A stretch of 11,816 nucleotides of DNA from JAMXLO01 sp041487355 (GTDB taxonomy: Bacteria > Pseudomonadota > Alphaproteobacteria > Acetobacterales > Acetobacteraceae), in NCBI GenBank assembly GCA_041487355.1, contig JBGPND010000165.1, positions 1 to 11,816 of the forward strand, written 5' to 3'. Numbering within the stretch: the stretch's first letter is position 1; each line of letters begins with the position of its first letter. This document shows, in pieces, positions 1-7,560 of this stretch. Position numbers and translations under genes: made by a program. A model generated the notes under the pieces. It saw only the letters and a list, made by a program, of their open reading frames with translations. It was not told where the DNA came from and ran no database searches.

Positions 1-183
1 ACACAACTGATCGGCAGCACCACGACCGAGACGGGGCTCAAGGTTTGCTGCGAGATCGATGGCAAGCTCTATCCGAAAGGCGTGCGGGTCTCCGACCAGG
101 AGATGGCCGAACTCAACATCAAGGGCGACGAATTCCACGCCGAGTGGAACTATACCATCTCGCCTACAAAACAACCACCTTGA
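1..183 (+). CDS. ISAzo13-family transposase, C-terminal end (cut by left edge)
   Basis: The frame starting at base 1 is open for 60 codons and stops with TGA at 181-183. The residues contain the blocks GSTTTETGLKVCCEID, YPKGVRVSDQEMAELNI and FHAEWNYTISP. These match my memory of the conserved C-terminal tail of ISAzo13-type (Rhodopirellula-type) DDE transposases, where a TxTGL..V..E.D block and a final WNYTI are standard. The catalytic core lies off the left edge, so whether the full element is intact cannot be judged. No frameshift or internal stop is seen in the visible part, unlike the other transposase remnants in this window. The family assignment is by eye and is fairly secure; the state of the whole gene is unknown. 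Confidence 0.8.
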   Translation, partial: TQLIGSTTTETGLKVCCEIDGKLYPKGVRVSDQEMAELNIKGDEFHAEWNYTISPTKQPP

Positions 184-209
184 AGCGGTTATTTTGGGTC
201 AGACCCTAA
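184..209 (+). mobile_element. Probable right terminus of the ISAzo13-type element
   Basis: Directly after the transposase stop lies a short run containing GGGTCAGACCC (196-206) and then CTAAG. Read on the opposite strand this end begins TTAGGGTC. The other ISAzo13-type fragment in this window has CTAGGGTT upstream of its transposase start (minus strand, about 7919-7911), so TAGGGT(C/T) is a candidate shared terminal repeat. The exact end and any target duplication cannot be fixed from one side. Confidence 0.4.
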
Positions 210-548
210 GTCCGACAGGCTGCTAGTCAAGGACGCAACCCCGGTGGGGGCGGGTGCGGCCCGGGAGGCGGCCACGCAGGTCGGTCGACACGGCGCAAGA
301 CTGCCAAGTGCTGCCCGAGGCATAAGGCGCTCAGTCACTCGCCATGAAACCGGCATGCCGTTGCGGCATGGATGTCCCTTCCGTCGAAGAAACAGACAGC
401 CGCGCCCCACCTGGGGGGCCACCTCGCCCTCACGAAATAGTTTCAGTCGCGGCGGGACCGTTGTCAGTCAGAATGTTGTCTTTTTCGCCATTATTTGGAC
501 TCGCCTTTGAATAAGCCCGTGGTTGCGTGCATCGACCACAGGTTGTGT
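210..548. other. Intergenic stretch, no recognisable gene
   Basis: Open frames exist on both strands but none has a family-like sequence; the longest forward one (88 codons) is arginine-rich in the way spurious GC-rich frames usually are. A small perfect hairpin occurs at 354-370 (7-bp arms, 3-base loop) without a T-run. No RNA gene or clear promoter was recognised. Confidence 0.5.
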
Positions 549-897
549 CCCGAGGAGTGGGGAGGTACCGGGACCGGGCATGTCGATTGGTGGGGTGATT
601 GACGACACCGGGTCCTGCGACGGGGCGCAGCAGCCCGTCCAGTCCTTCTTCACCCGGCGGGCCTGGCGGAGAACAATGCAGTTTTACATTCATCAGATTT
701 CGTAGAGAGGCGGAATGCAGCGCTATCCCGGGCTGACGCCTGGCCACAGGCCTTCGGTCACCCGCTGGTCGACGGTGCGGCCATGAAACTCGTGGCGGAG
801 CATGCGGAGTTCCGCGGCCGGCCGGAGGTGCCCGGATATCGGTTGGCCGGCCCGCAGTGCCGGGCTGGTCGCCGCTGGCGCAGTGCAGCACGCGAAC
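549..897 (+). pseudogene. Decayed copy of a GT2 glycosyltransferase N-terminal domain
   Basis: This stretch aligns almost base for base with 1777-2125 of the large downstream glycosyltransferase gene. The block GVIDDTGSCDGAQ (592-630) matches WVIGDTGSSDGTQ, with 24 of 27 bases identical at 604-630. A second block reading DGAAMKLVAEHAEFRGRPEVPGY (frame of 771-839) matches the DDADMELVVEDPDFRTRLETPGY region of the intact protein, at a constant offset of 1228 bases. The two blocks lie in different frames and a TAG at 703-705 closes the first, so at least one frameshift and one stop separate them. The first Asp of the DxD metal site is kept but the second has become Ala-Met, so activity would be lost even without the frameshifts. 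Similarity fades after about 897. This is a remnant of a paralogue or tandem duplicate, not an expressed enzyme. Confidence 0.75.
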
Positions 898-1055
898 AAA
901 GGGGGGTTGGCCGCGCGGTGCCGGAAAATTTACGATAATACTTCATGATCGGTCGGGGAAGTTAGACGGATCGCCTACCATTTGGTGTGTGACCATCGGC
1001 CGCTGTGTAGTTCAAGCTGGCTCGGCATAGTTCCGGCCAAACGGTTGGAGAATTC

Positions 1056-1691
1056 GTGACGACGAACAATCGCTGCGAGACCGATACTGACGAGGCACAG
1101 GTGAGCGAGTGGTGCCTCGACGGTGTTCGTCCGCTCTTTGGCTGCCGCCTCGCGGCGGATGAAGGTCCATCGGACAGCACGCAAGACACTATCCGCAGCA
1201 TGCCACACGAGCTTTTCGATGTTACCGACGGTGCCACGTCCTGCGGATCCGGCGCGCTTGATCCGGCCACAGCCACTGGCTTTCACACGATCCCCAGCCT
1301 GGCCGGGGCACGCAACCAGACCTCCTGGAAATGCTGCGGCGATGTGGAGTTGCTGATCGAGGTGATCAGCCCAGCAATCGATCGGTACCCGCGGTCACGC
1401 TACACTTTCCATTCGACTGACAGCTTGTGGAACGTGGGCGAAGGACGGCGGACCATGACAGGGTACGAGCCGCGGGCGGGGGTTCACGTCCGGGACCAAG
1501 CCGTGCCCATTAGCGTATGTCATGCATCGCTGAGCAAGGTGGAACTGAACTATCCAGACGCTGAGCTCGTAGTTTCCTTACTACGAGCCGCCGAGGCTTG
1601 TGCCAACAATCTGGAGACGCTGAACGCGTCACTGCGGCATGCACCTGGCTGGCGGCACCAGCCTGACCCGAACGGCCCCGAATGGTTCTGA
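1056..1691 (+). CDS. Degenerate GT2/TPR glycosyltransferase-like ORF, probably non-functional
   Basis: A GTG start at 1056 has a GGAG Shine-Dalgarno-like stretch 5 bases upstream (1047-1050) and the frame stays open for 211 codons. The protein still shows the outline of a family 2 glycosyltransferase with TPRs. Residues 13-28 (EAQVSEWCLDGVRPLF) match the usual EA.VIERCLDSVRPL helix. Residues 35-47 (DEGPSDSTQDTIR) match DTGSSDGTQDIIR, with the key Thr-Gly and the Gly after the Asp replaced. Residues 113-142 match an RYTFYLAQSLRDAGE...AY.RRAG TPR helix pair, and 168-195 match the next repeat. About 75-80 residues that should hold the DxD site are missing between roughly 80 and 95. It ends 25 bases before the large glycosyltransferase gene and could be co-transcribed. 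I infer a decayed gene whose frame happens to be open; a new non-catalytic role is possible but unsupported. Confidence 0.55.
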   Translation: MTTNNRCETDTDEAQVSEWCLDGVRPLFGCRLAADEGPSDSTQDTIRSMPHELFDVTDGATSCGSGALDPATATGFHTIPSLAGARNQTSWKCCGDVELLIEVISPAIDRYPRSRYTFHSTDSLWNVGEGRRTMTGYEPRAGVHVRDQAVPISVCHASLSKVELNYPDAELVVSLLRAAEACANNLETLNASLRHAPGWRHQPDPNGPEWF

Positions 1692-1716
1692 TTCTACGCG
1701 CCGGAACACTCCGAGC

Positions 1717-4700
1717 ATGACAGCCCGTGATCGTAAGCTTTGCCTCAACATGATCGTCAAGAACGAGATGGCGAACCTGCCGCGCTGCCTGGGTGCCGTC
1801 GCCGATCATATCGGGTGCTGGGTGATCGGCGACACCGGGTCCTCCGATGGGACGCAGGATTTCATCCGGGCGTTCTTCGCCGAGCGCGGCCTGCCGGGGG
1901 AGCTGCACAGCTTTCCGTTCGTGAATTTCGAGCAGGCGCGGAATGAGGCGCTGGAGCGGGCGTATGCCTCGAAGCTGGCGTACGACTACCTGCTGTTCGA
2001 CGATGCGGACATGGAACTGGTGGTCGAGGATCCGGATTTCCGTACCAGGCTGGAGACACCGGGGTACCAACTGGTCCAGCGCGCCGCGTCCGGCCTGGTG
2101 TACTGGAACACGCGCCTGGCACGGCGGGACGTGCGGGTGCGCTACCACGGCGTCACGCACGAATACCTGGACGTGCCCGGGGGGACGCAGAAGCTGCAAG
2201 GCGTCTGGTACAAGGACCACGCCAGCGGCGCGAACCGGGCGGACAAGTTCGAGCGGGATGCAAGGCTGTTGACGGAGGCGCTGCAGCAGGAGCCGGAGAA
2301 TCACCGCTACTGGTTCTATCTGGCGCAGTCCTACCGCGACGCCGGACGGACGAAGGAGGCGGCGGAGGCCTACGCCAAGCGGGCCGGGATGGGCGGCTGG
2401 GATGAGGAAGCCTGGAACGCCCGGCTGCAGGAGGCGCGCTGCCTGCGCACACTGGGGGACGAGGGCGGGTTCCTGCGTGCCGCATTGGCGGCGTTCAACC
2501 AGCGGCCGCAACGCGCCGAGCCGCTGTACGACCTGGCACGCTACTATCGCGAACGCGGCATGAACGACGCGAGCATGCTGTTTTCCAAGCCCGGGCTGGC
2601 ACTGCCGCGGCCGGAGCAGGACATCCTGTTCATCGAGGATTTCGTCTATGCGGCGGGGTTGCGCGAGGAGTTCTCGATCGCCGCGAACTATTCGCGCGAC
2701 CCGGCGCGCAAGGACCGCGGCCATGCCGCCGGCGACTGGCTGGCGCTGGGCCGCGAGGTTCCGCAGAGGTCGCGCGATCTGGCGCGGTCCAACCTGTTCT
2801 TCTACGCCGAGCCGGCGAGAGCGCTGCTGCCGTCGTTCAGCACCCGCCCGGTGGGCTTCGCGCCGCAGGATGGATGGAAGGCGATCAATCCCTCGATCGC
2901 GCGCAGGGGCGAGCAGATCGTGATGGTGCAGCGTTGCGTGAATTTCACGCTGGCGGAGGACGGCGAGTACAAGACCCCGGACGGATCGCCGATCACCACC
3001 CGCAATTTCCTGCTCCGGCTGAACGCGGACCTGGGGGTCGAATCATCAACGGAGATCCTGCCGCCCGCGGACCTGCCCGCGCCCGCCTTCGATCTGGTGC
3101 TGGGGTTCGAGGATGCTCGGCTGTTCGCCTGGCGCGGCGAACTGTGGTGCATTTCCACTGTCCGCCAACTGACGCCAGAAGGCTGGTGCGAGCAGGTGCT
3201 GGCGCGCATCGACTGCCCGCCGACCGGGCCGTGCCGGCTGGTGGACTGGCGCGTGCTGCGGCCGGAGGGGCCGAGGCTGCACGAAAAGAACTGGATGCCG
3301 CTGGTTGTGGGCGACGACCTGCGTTTCATCTATTCATGCGATCCGACGCGGGTGGTGGACGAGCAGGCACGTACGGTCGCGGAGGGGGTGCCATCGATCG
3401 CGGCGGAGCAATTCCGTGGCGGGTCGCAGGCGATCGAATTCGACGGCGGATGGCTGGCGCTGGTCCACGAGGCCAGCGAGCGGGACCGGAAGCGGTATTA
3501 TTGGCATCGGTTCGTCTGGTTCGACGCGGAAAAGGTCCTGCGGAGCGTGAGCCGACGGTTCTACTTCCACAAGACGGGGCTCGAGTTCGCCGCGGGCCTG
3601 GCCTGGCATCCAGATGGCAGGCGGCTGCTGATCTCCTACGGCGTCGATGCTAGCGAGGCTTGGATCGCGACCGTTGAGGCGGGAGAGGTGCGTGCAATCC
3701 TCGCAGACGCAGGTGCGTTGATGCCAACCGGGCCCAGCGGAAGCGCTACGCTGCGAAAGGGTCGCCAATTGTTGATAATAGAGGATAAATTGTATTCGCA
3801 GAACGGCGAGGACGGTATAATCGAGTCGATATTCAAGGCAATTGGACAAACCAATCGCTTCTACGTGGAGGTCGGCTGCGAGGATGCCAGCGAGTGTAAC
3901 ACACGAAAGTTGTCCGAAGTCGATGGCTGGTCGGGAATTCGAATTGACAACAGGCACTCCGATCCGACGAGAGGGCTGTATCAGCATACAGTCACTCCTG
4001 AGAATGTTGGAGGCCTGTTGCGGCAGTATGCAGTCCCACGGGTATTTGATCTGTTTAGTATCGACATAGATTTCTGCGATTTTCACGTGCTTCGCGCGGT
4101 TCTAGCCGAGTTTTCGCCACGAGTTGTCGTATCAGAATATAATGCATCACTTGGCCCAGATGCTGACTGTGTTGTACCCTGCGTTCGCGATCAGTCTTGG
4201 GATAATACTGATTTCTTTGGTGCATCGTATGCCGCCTTTGAGCGACTTGCGGAGTTCTTTGGGTATAAGGTTGTCCATTGTGACACGCAGGGCGTGAACA
4301 TTTTCCTGGTCAGAAGAGATCTTCTCTCGGATAGAGAAGTCAATAGTCTCGAGAGCGTCTTCAGGCCTCCCGGCTATCGTGGTGGTCGAGGGCATCCGTC
4401 AGACCCACAATGTCGCCGATATCTGAAATCCGAACATTATCTGCTGCCCGGAGTCGCCACAGCGCAAACCCCGTTTGGCTTCATCTCGTACTTCAAGAAC
4501 GATATCTACATAGGTGCTGCGTTCTCCCAGGGGCATTATTGGGAGATAAACACCGTGACGGAGGTTGCAAAGCGGCTTAAAGATTGTCGCGGGCTGGTCC
4601 TTGATATCGGCGCGCACATAGGGAGCCACTCCATCGCCTTGGCGGCGATGAACCCACACTTGAGATTCACTTGTTTCGAACCTCAGCGCTCAGTGTTCCT

Positions 4701-5985
4701 TTTGTTAGAGAGGAATATTTTTGAGAATCAGCTGTCAGATCGGTTCGAGCTACTCAACGTCGCCGTTAGCAATGCCGCGGGGAGCCTCACTCTTGCGGCA
4801 ACCGTGGATGTGGAAGAGGCTCCAGAGAGGCGCTTGGTCGAGTATGGGGGAGCACAGGCCATCAATCTCGGGGGTGTGCAGCTTGGCGTCGACGGGCAGC
4901 CCTGCCAAGCGCTCTGTATCGATGAACGGGTGTGGCCTTACGTAGTCTACGTCAAGGTGGACGTGGAAGGTGCCGAGCCTCTGGTCTTCTACGGCATGCA
5001 AAAGCTGTTGCAGAGGGATCTTCCTCACATTCTCTTTGAAGACCGGGAGGACCGGCGACTGGACCGCGCGACACTCGACTCAATAGGGGTCGGGGAAGAC
5101 GTTCGGAATTTCTCGCCGCGCTCTTATATCGAGTCATTGGGCTATCAGGTCGAGAGACTCGGTCTCGACTACATTGGGCGGCCTCCGTCGCACATGCCAC
5201 TGAGCGCCTTGCAAGTTGTTGTTGATGGTCCTATCCCCGCAAGGATATTCCAAACTTGGAAATCCAAACATGATTTTCCGGGAAATTACGCTGTCTGGAG
5301 TTCTACGTTTTCATTATACAACCCCCACTTTGAACGAATTCTATGGGATGATGGTGACAATTATAGTTTCATCTCGGAAAAATTTCCCTGGTTCTTGCAG
5401 ACTTATCGAGATTACCCGCGGGAGATCTATCGTGCTGACGCAATCCGATATTTTTTCCTGTACGCACTAGGCGGTATCTACGCCGATATGGATGTCGAAT
5501 GTCTTCGCCCCCTCGACGGACTTTTGGGCCGCGGTGACGTTCTGCTGGGCCGCATGGGAAGTAATCCTGGGCACCCTCACTCCATCCCTAACGCCGTCAT
5601 GGCGTCCAAGCCGCGGCAGGAATTCTGGCTGTTAGTCATATGGCTGCTGATGGATGCGGCAAAGCGAGGCGGCCCTCCTGAACATGTGACCGGTCCAGTC
5701 CTGATAAAGTCAGCGGTTGATCTGTATCTCGCCCGTGATCCTCAGTGGGTCCAATCCGCAATTCAAGCAGTTGCCAAATGCTTGCCGCAGGAACTGCAAC
5801 CTGTCCCGCAGACATCAAATCTCACGCTCTTGTCCAGCCGTGAGTGGTTTGCGGTCGACTGGACGGATCCGGTTCATCAAATACTTAGAAGAGAGATACT
5901 ACACCATGGGCTGTTGTCGGAGACTACGAAAAAGGAACTGTTTCCAGAGTCCTGGATGGTGACCTATTGGACTCACAATTGGTAG
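1717..5985 (+). CDS. Five-module glycan enzyme: GT2-TPR / GH130-like propeller / two FkbM-like modules / GT32
   Basis: I chose ATG 1717 (MTARDRKLCLNMIVKNE) because GT2 similarity starts there; an upstream in-frame ATG at 1639 would add 26 unrelated residues. The protein has 1422 aa and no signal peptide or membrane segment. Modules: (1) GT2, residues 7-185, with DTGSSDGT 39-46 and DDAD 95-98 (metal/nucleotide-sugar site), then TPR-like helices about 195-290. (2) About 375-670, a beta-propeller with GH130-like marks GFEDARL 463-469, EKNWMPL 523-529 and GGSQ 568-571. (3) About 685-840, the YSQNGEDG (693-700) / FYVEVG (715-720) / FSIDID (780-785) family often labelled FkbM-like. (4) About 905-1165, an FkbM SAM methyltransferase with DIGAHIG 963-969 and KVDVEGAE 1080-1087. 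(5) About 1173-1400, GT32/OCH1-like with IPARIFQTWK 1173-1182, RADAIRY 1239-1245, DMD 1257-1259 and TGP 1325-1327. It probably builds and methylates a surface glycan in the cytoplasm; substrates are unknown. GC content drops sharply after about 3750. Confidence 0.85.
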   Translation: MTARDRKLCLNMIVKNEMANLPRCLGAVADHIGCWVIGDTGSSDGTQDFIRAFFAERGLPGELHSFPFVNFEQARNEALERAYASKLAYDYLLFDDADMELVVEDPDFRTRLETPGYQLVQRAASGLVYWNTRLARRDVRVRYHGVTHEYLDVPGGTQKLQGVWYKDHASGANRADKFERDARLLTEALQQEPENHRYWFYLAQSYRDAGRTKEAAEAYAKRAGMGGWDEEAWNARLQEARCLRTLGDEGGFLRAALAAFNQRPQRAEPLYDLARYYRERGMNDASMLFSKPGLALPRPEQDILFIEDFVYAAGLREEFSIAANYSRDPARKDRGHAAGDWLALGREVPQRSRDLARSNLFFYAEPARALLPSFSTRPVGFAPQDGWKAINPSIARRGEQIVMVQRCVNFTLAEDGEYKTPDGSPITTRNFLLRLNADLGVESSTEILPPADLPAPAFDLVLGFEDARLFAWRGELWCISTVRQLTPEGWCEQVLARIDCPPTGPCRLVDWRVLRPEGPRLHEKNWMPLVVGDDLRFIYSCDPTRVVDEQARTVAEGVPSIAAEQFRGGSQAIEFDGGWLALVHEASERDRKRYYWHRFVWFDAEKVLRSVSRRFYFHKTGLEFAAGLAWHPDGRRLLISYGVDASEAWIATVEAGEVRAILADAGALMPTGPSGSATLRKGRQLLIIEDKLYSQNGEDGIIESIFKAIGQTNRFYVEVGCEDASECNTRKLSEVDGWSGIRIDNRHSDPTRGLYQHTVTPENVGGLLRQYAVPRVFDLFSIDIDFCDFHVLRAVLAEFSPRVVVSEYNASLGPDADCVVPCVRDQSWDNTDFFGASYAAFERLAEFFGYKVVHCDTQGVNIFLVRRDLLSDREVNSLESVFRPPGYRGGRGHPSDPQCRRYLKSEHYLLPGVATAQTPFGFISYFKNDIYIGAAFSQGHYWEINTVTEVAKRLKDCRGLVLDIGAHIGSHSIALAAMNPHLRFTCFEPQRSVFLLLERNIFENQLSDRFELLNVAVSNAAGSLTLAATVDVEEAPERRLVEYGGAQAINLGGVQLGVDGQPCQALCIDERVWPYVVYVKVDVEGAEPLVFYGMQKLLQRDLPHILFEDREDRRLDRATLDSIGVGEDVRNFSPRSYIESLGYQVERLGLDYIGRPPSHMPLSALQVVVDGPIPARIFQTWKSKHDFPGNYAVWSSTFSLYNPHFERILWDDGDNYSFISEKFPWFLQTYRDYPREIYRADAIRYFFLYALGGIYADMDVECLRPLDGLLGRGDVLLGRMGSNPGHPHSIPNAVMASKPRQEFWLLVIWLLMDAAKRGGPPEHVTGPVLIKSAVDLYLARDPQWVQSAIQAVAKCLPQELQPVPQTSNLTLLSSREWFAVDWTDPVHQILRREILHHGLLSETTKKELFPESWMVTYWTHNW

Positions 5986-6075
5986 TAGTCGGGGGAAAGC
6001 TGCCGCAGCGCTTGTGAGGAGACCTGTGGGTTTTCTTGGCGTCGCTGAATGGGCCGGCCATTCTCCAAATGGTCT

Positions 6076-6195
6076 TGCCCCGGTTCGGTGGACACCTCGA
6101 CACTTGAGCAGGAGGTGTTCCGATGCCGAAGACTCATCCCGCCTAGCCGCCGGAGTTCCGGCGTCAGATGGTTGAACTGGTGCGCGCCCAACGCC
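6076..6195 (+). pseudogene. IS3-type OrfA remnant with candidate left end
   Basis: After a GAGGTG-type ribosome site (6112-6117), ATG 6123 reads MPKTHPA, then TAG at 6144, then PPEFRRQMVELVRA. This is the start of the small helix-turn-helix OrfA of many IS3-family elements (MPKTHP.YPPEFR.QMVELVRAG), with the Tyr codon position mutated to a stop. Similarity ends after about 6190, so only the first quarter of OrfA is left and no OrfB is seen. The sequence TGCCCCGGTTCGGTGGACACC from 6076 is a plausible inverted-repeat end, inferred from its position about 45 bases before the start. Confidence 0.6.
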
Positions 6196-6235
6196 GCGCT
6201 CCGCCAGGGCAGCGACCGGCGCAATCCCGGACCGG

Positions 6236-6345
6236 GTCACAACGGACGGTCACGACGGCTACCCCGGGCGATCCGGACTGAGCTGGGCAAGGGAGTGCGG
6301 CACCGAACCAGCGGCTACCTGAACAACAGGCTGGAGCAAGACCCC
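6236..6345 (+). pseudogene. IS6-family transposase fragment (catalytic C-terminal region)
   Basis: Bases 6236-6265 read VTTDGHDGYP. After a shift of one base the sequence continues RAIRTELGKGVRHRTS and GYLNNRLEQD up to 6345. In IS6-family DDE transposases the TTDGH..YPRAIR block carries the second catalytic Asp, and the Y.NNR.EQDHR block carries the catalytic Glu. Here the reading is broken by one missing base near 6265, and the HRGIKGR that should follow EQD is absent. Only about 36 residues of a 230-odd residue protein remain. It sits about 40 bases from the end of the IS3 fragment, which suggests nested insertion followed by deletion. Confidence 0.65.
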
Positions 6346-6525
6346 CCGCAGGAGGCTGCCTGGCTACTGAAGTTGGCGCCGACCAGGCCGGCTGCCACAG
6401 CGGCCGAGCGGCCAGGGCAGCGTCATGCAGCCAGCACCCCAGGCACTGCCAAGGATGGCCGCCCGCCCGGCAAAGGGGGACGATCACGAAGGGAAGCCCC
6501 CACACAACGTGAAAATTGTGCCGCC

Positions 6526-7404
6526 TCAGCGCAGCAACAAATTTCTCAACCGCATCGGCAGAAGCTGCGACGCCGCCAGCTCGGCGCAGCTTCGCTTCCA
6601 CAGCCGCAGATAGTCCTGCAGCGGCACGCCACTCCGCCCCGGCCAGCGGTTCAGTGCGCCCAGCCCCTCGATGCCGGCGGGATCGGCCGTCAGCTCGGCC
6701 AGAACGGCCGGCACCACCCCCCGTGCCACCCCGCCCACACCACCATCGGTCTTCAGCGCGCCGCGATAGGCCCGAAACCACGCCGCCAGATTGCCGCTTG
6801 CCCCTTGTTCGGTCGCGACCGTCCGGTACTTGGTCAGCAGGTCGTCCCGGTATTGCCGGATCGCGCCGGCAAACGCCGAGTCGCCTGGAAACGGCGGGTT
6901 CGTCGCCCAACTGTCGGCGAGAAGCCCCAGGCCGCGGATCGAAAACGCCTCGACCAGCGCCTCCTCCAGCCACTGGCAGGGGTTCCGCGGCTGCGCGTCC
7001 GGCCCCCAACTGTTGCACAGTACATGGCCGAGCTCATGGCCGAACTGGTAGGCCAGCTTGGACCAATCGCGCGCGCCGATATCGACGATAATCCAGGCAA
7101 CCGGGGCGCCATCGTAATGCAACCAAATTGCCGGCGGGCCCGCGGTGTGGTCGTCCACCCGAAGCCGTTCGGGCTGGCGGTCCGACACCAGGTGCACGCC
7201 CGCCAGGCATGCCTCCCGCATGCGGGACAGGACGACGAGCGCGGATTGCGGCAGCGAGCCCCCCCAGTCGCCGTACACCTCGATCGGCGCCGAGGCGAGC
7301 GTCGCCTGGCCGGCGGCGCGCGGCGGCAACCGGTCATCGGCGGCAAGCCGCGTCGCATAGAGCACCGCGGATCCGACCAGCGGGAGCAGGGTTCGACGCC
7401 GCAT
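6526..7404 (-). CDS. Secreted HExxH zinc-metallopeptidase-like protein
   Basis: The minus-strand ORF has 292 codons. ATG at 7404 is preceded by GGTGAGG about 7 bases upstream, a good ribosome site. The N-terminus MRRRTLLPLVGSAVLYATRLAADD has a charged start, a short hydrophobic stretch and a possible cleavage site near residues 21-23, so export to the periplasm or outside is likely. Residues 121-130 (FGHELGHVLC) contain the HExxH zinc and catalytic motif. WLEEALVEAFS at 145-155, about 20 residues downstream, supplies Glu147/148 as a probable third ligand in the gluzincin manner. I do not recognise the exact family. No partner gene is adjacent; the ORF stands alone between IS remnants. Function as a peptidase is inferred from the motif and its substrate is unknown. 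Confidence 0.75.
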   Translation of the reverse strand: MRRRTLLPLVGSAVLYATRLAADDRLPPRAAGQATLASAPIEVYGDWGGSLPQSALVVLSRMREACLAGVHLVSDRQPERLRVDDHTAGPPAIWLHYDGAPVAWIIVDIGARDWSKLAYQFGHELGHVLCNSWGPDAQPRNPCQWLEEALVEAFSIRGLGLLADSWATNPPFPGDSAFAGAIRQYRDDLLTKYRTVATEQGASGNLAAWFRAYRGALKTDGGVGGVARGVVPAVLAELTADPAGIEGLGALNRWPGRSGVPLQDYLRLWKRSCAELAASQLLPMRLRNLLLR

Positions 7405-7560
7405 CCGCCATCCTCACCAGCCGAGCGGTTCCGCGCAAGGCGCCTAGCGGCGGCCCCCTGTGTCAGAGAAGTTGCCGTCTGGATTGGAAGAGGTGGCTGG
7501 GCAAATTCGGACAGGGCGATAAGTGGAATTTCTGCCTGAGAGCGGCGAGGATGCCGCGGA
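7405..7560. other. Short intergenic stretch, nothing recognised
   Basis: This holds the ribosome site and presumably the promoter of the minus-strand metallopeptidase-like gene, then a segment near 7465-7555 with lower GC than its surroundings. I recognise no coding or RNA feature in it. Confidence 0.4.

Larger units (their letters stand above)
5986..6525. other. Gene-free spacer made of IS debris
   Basis: Apart from the two transposase fragments described separately, this spacer contains nothing I can identify. The long forward open frame that runs through it into the next gene has no family-like sequence of its own outside the IS6 fragment. No convincing terminator follows the large glycosyltransferase gene, which ends at 5985. 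A GGGGG/CCCCC pairing (about 6476-6501) lies 25-50 bases beyond the stop of the minus-strand gene but has a long loop and is weak. Confidence 0.5.

Noticed and set aside
354..370. Small perfect hairpin CATGCCG/CGGCATG
   Set aside because: Seven-bp arms with no T-run and no flanking genes to terminate; expected by chance at this GC content.
934..939. GATAAT as a -10 box for the ORF at 1056
   Set aside because: No acceptable -35 element lies 15-19 bases upstream (the closest, TTGGCC, is 21 bases away), and the distance to the start is over 110 bases.
1510..2724. A 404-codon minus-strand frame opposite the GT2 domain
   Set aside because: Shadow of the GC-rich codon pattern of the forward gene; no recognisable domain.
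6476..6501. GGGGG/CCCCC pairing as terminator of the minus-strand metallopeptidase-like gene
   Set aside because: The arms are only five bases of a homopolymer with a 16-base loop and only TTT after it; too weak to call.
6049..7539. A 496-codon forward frame across the IS debris and the metallopeptidase-like gene
   Set aside because: Its sequence is the Arg/Pro/Gln-rich pattern of an antisense shadow; the minus-strand gene has a signal peptide, HExxH and a good ribosome site, and only the IS6 fragment within the forward frame resembles a protein.
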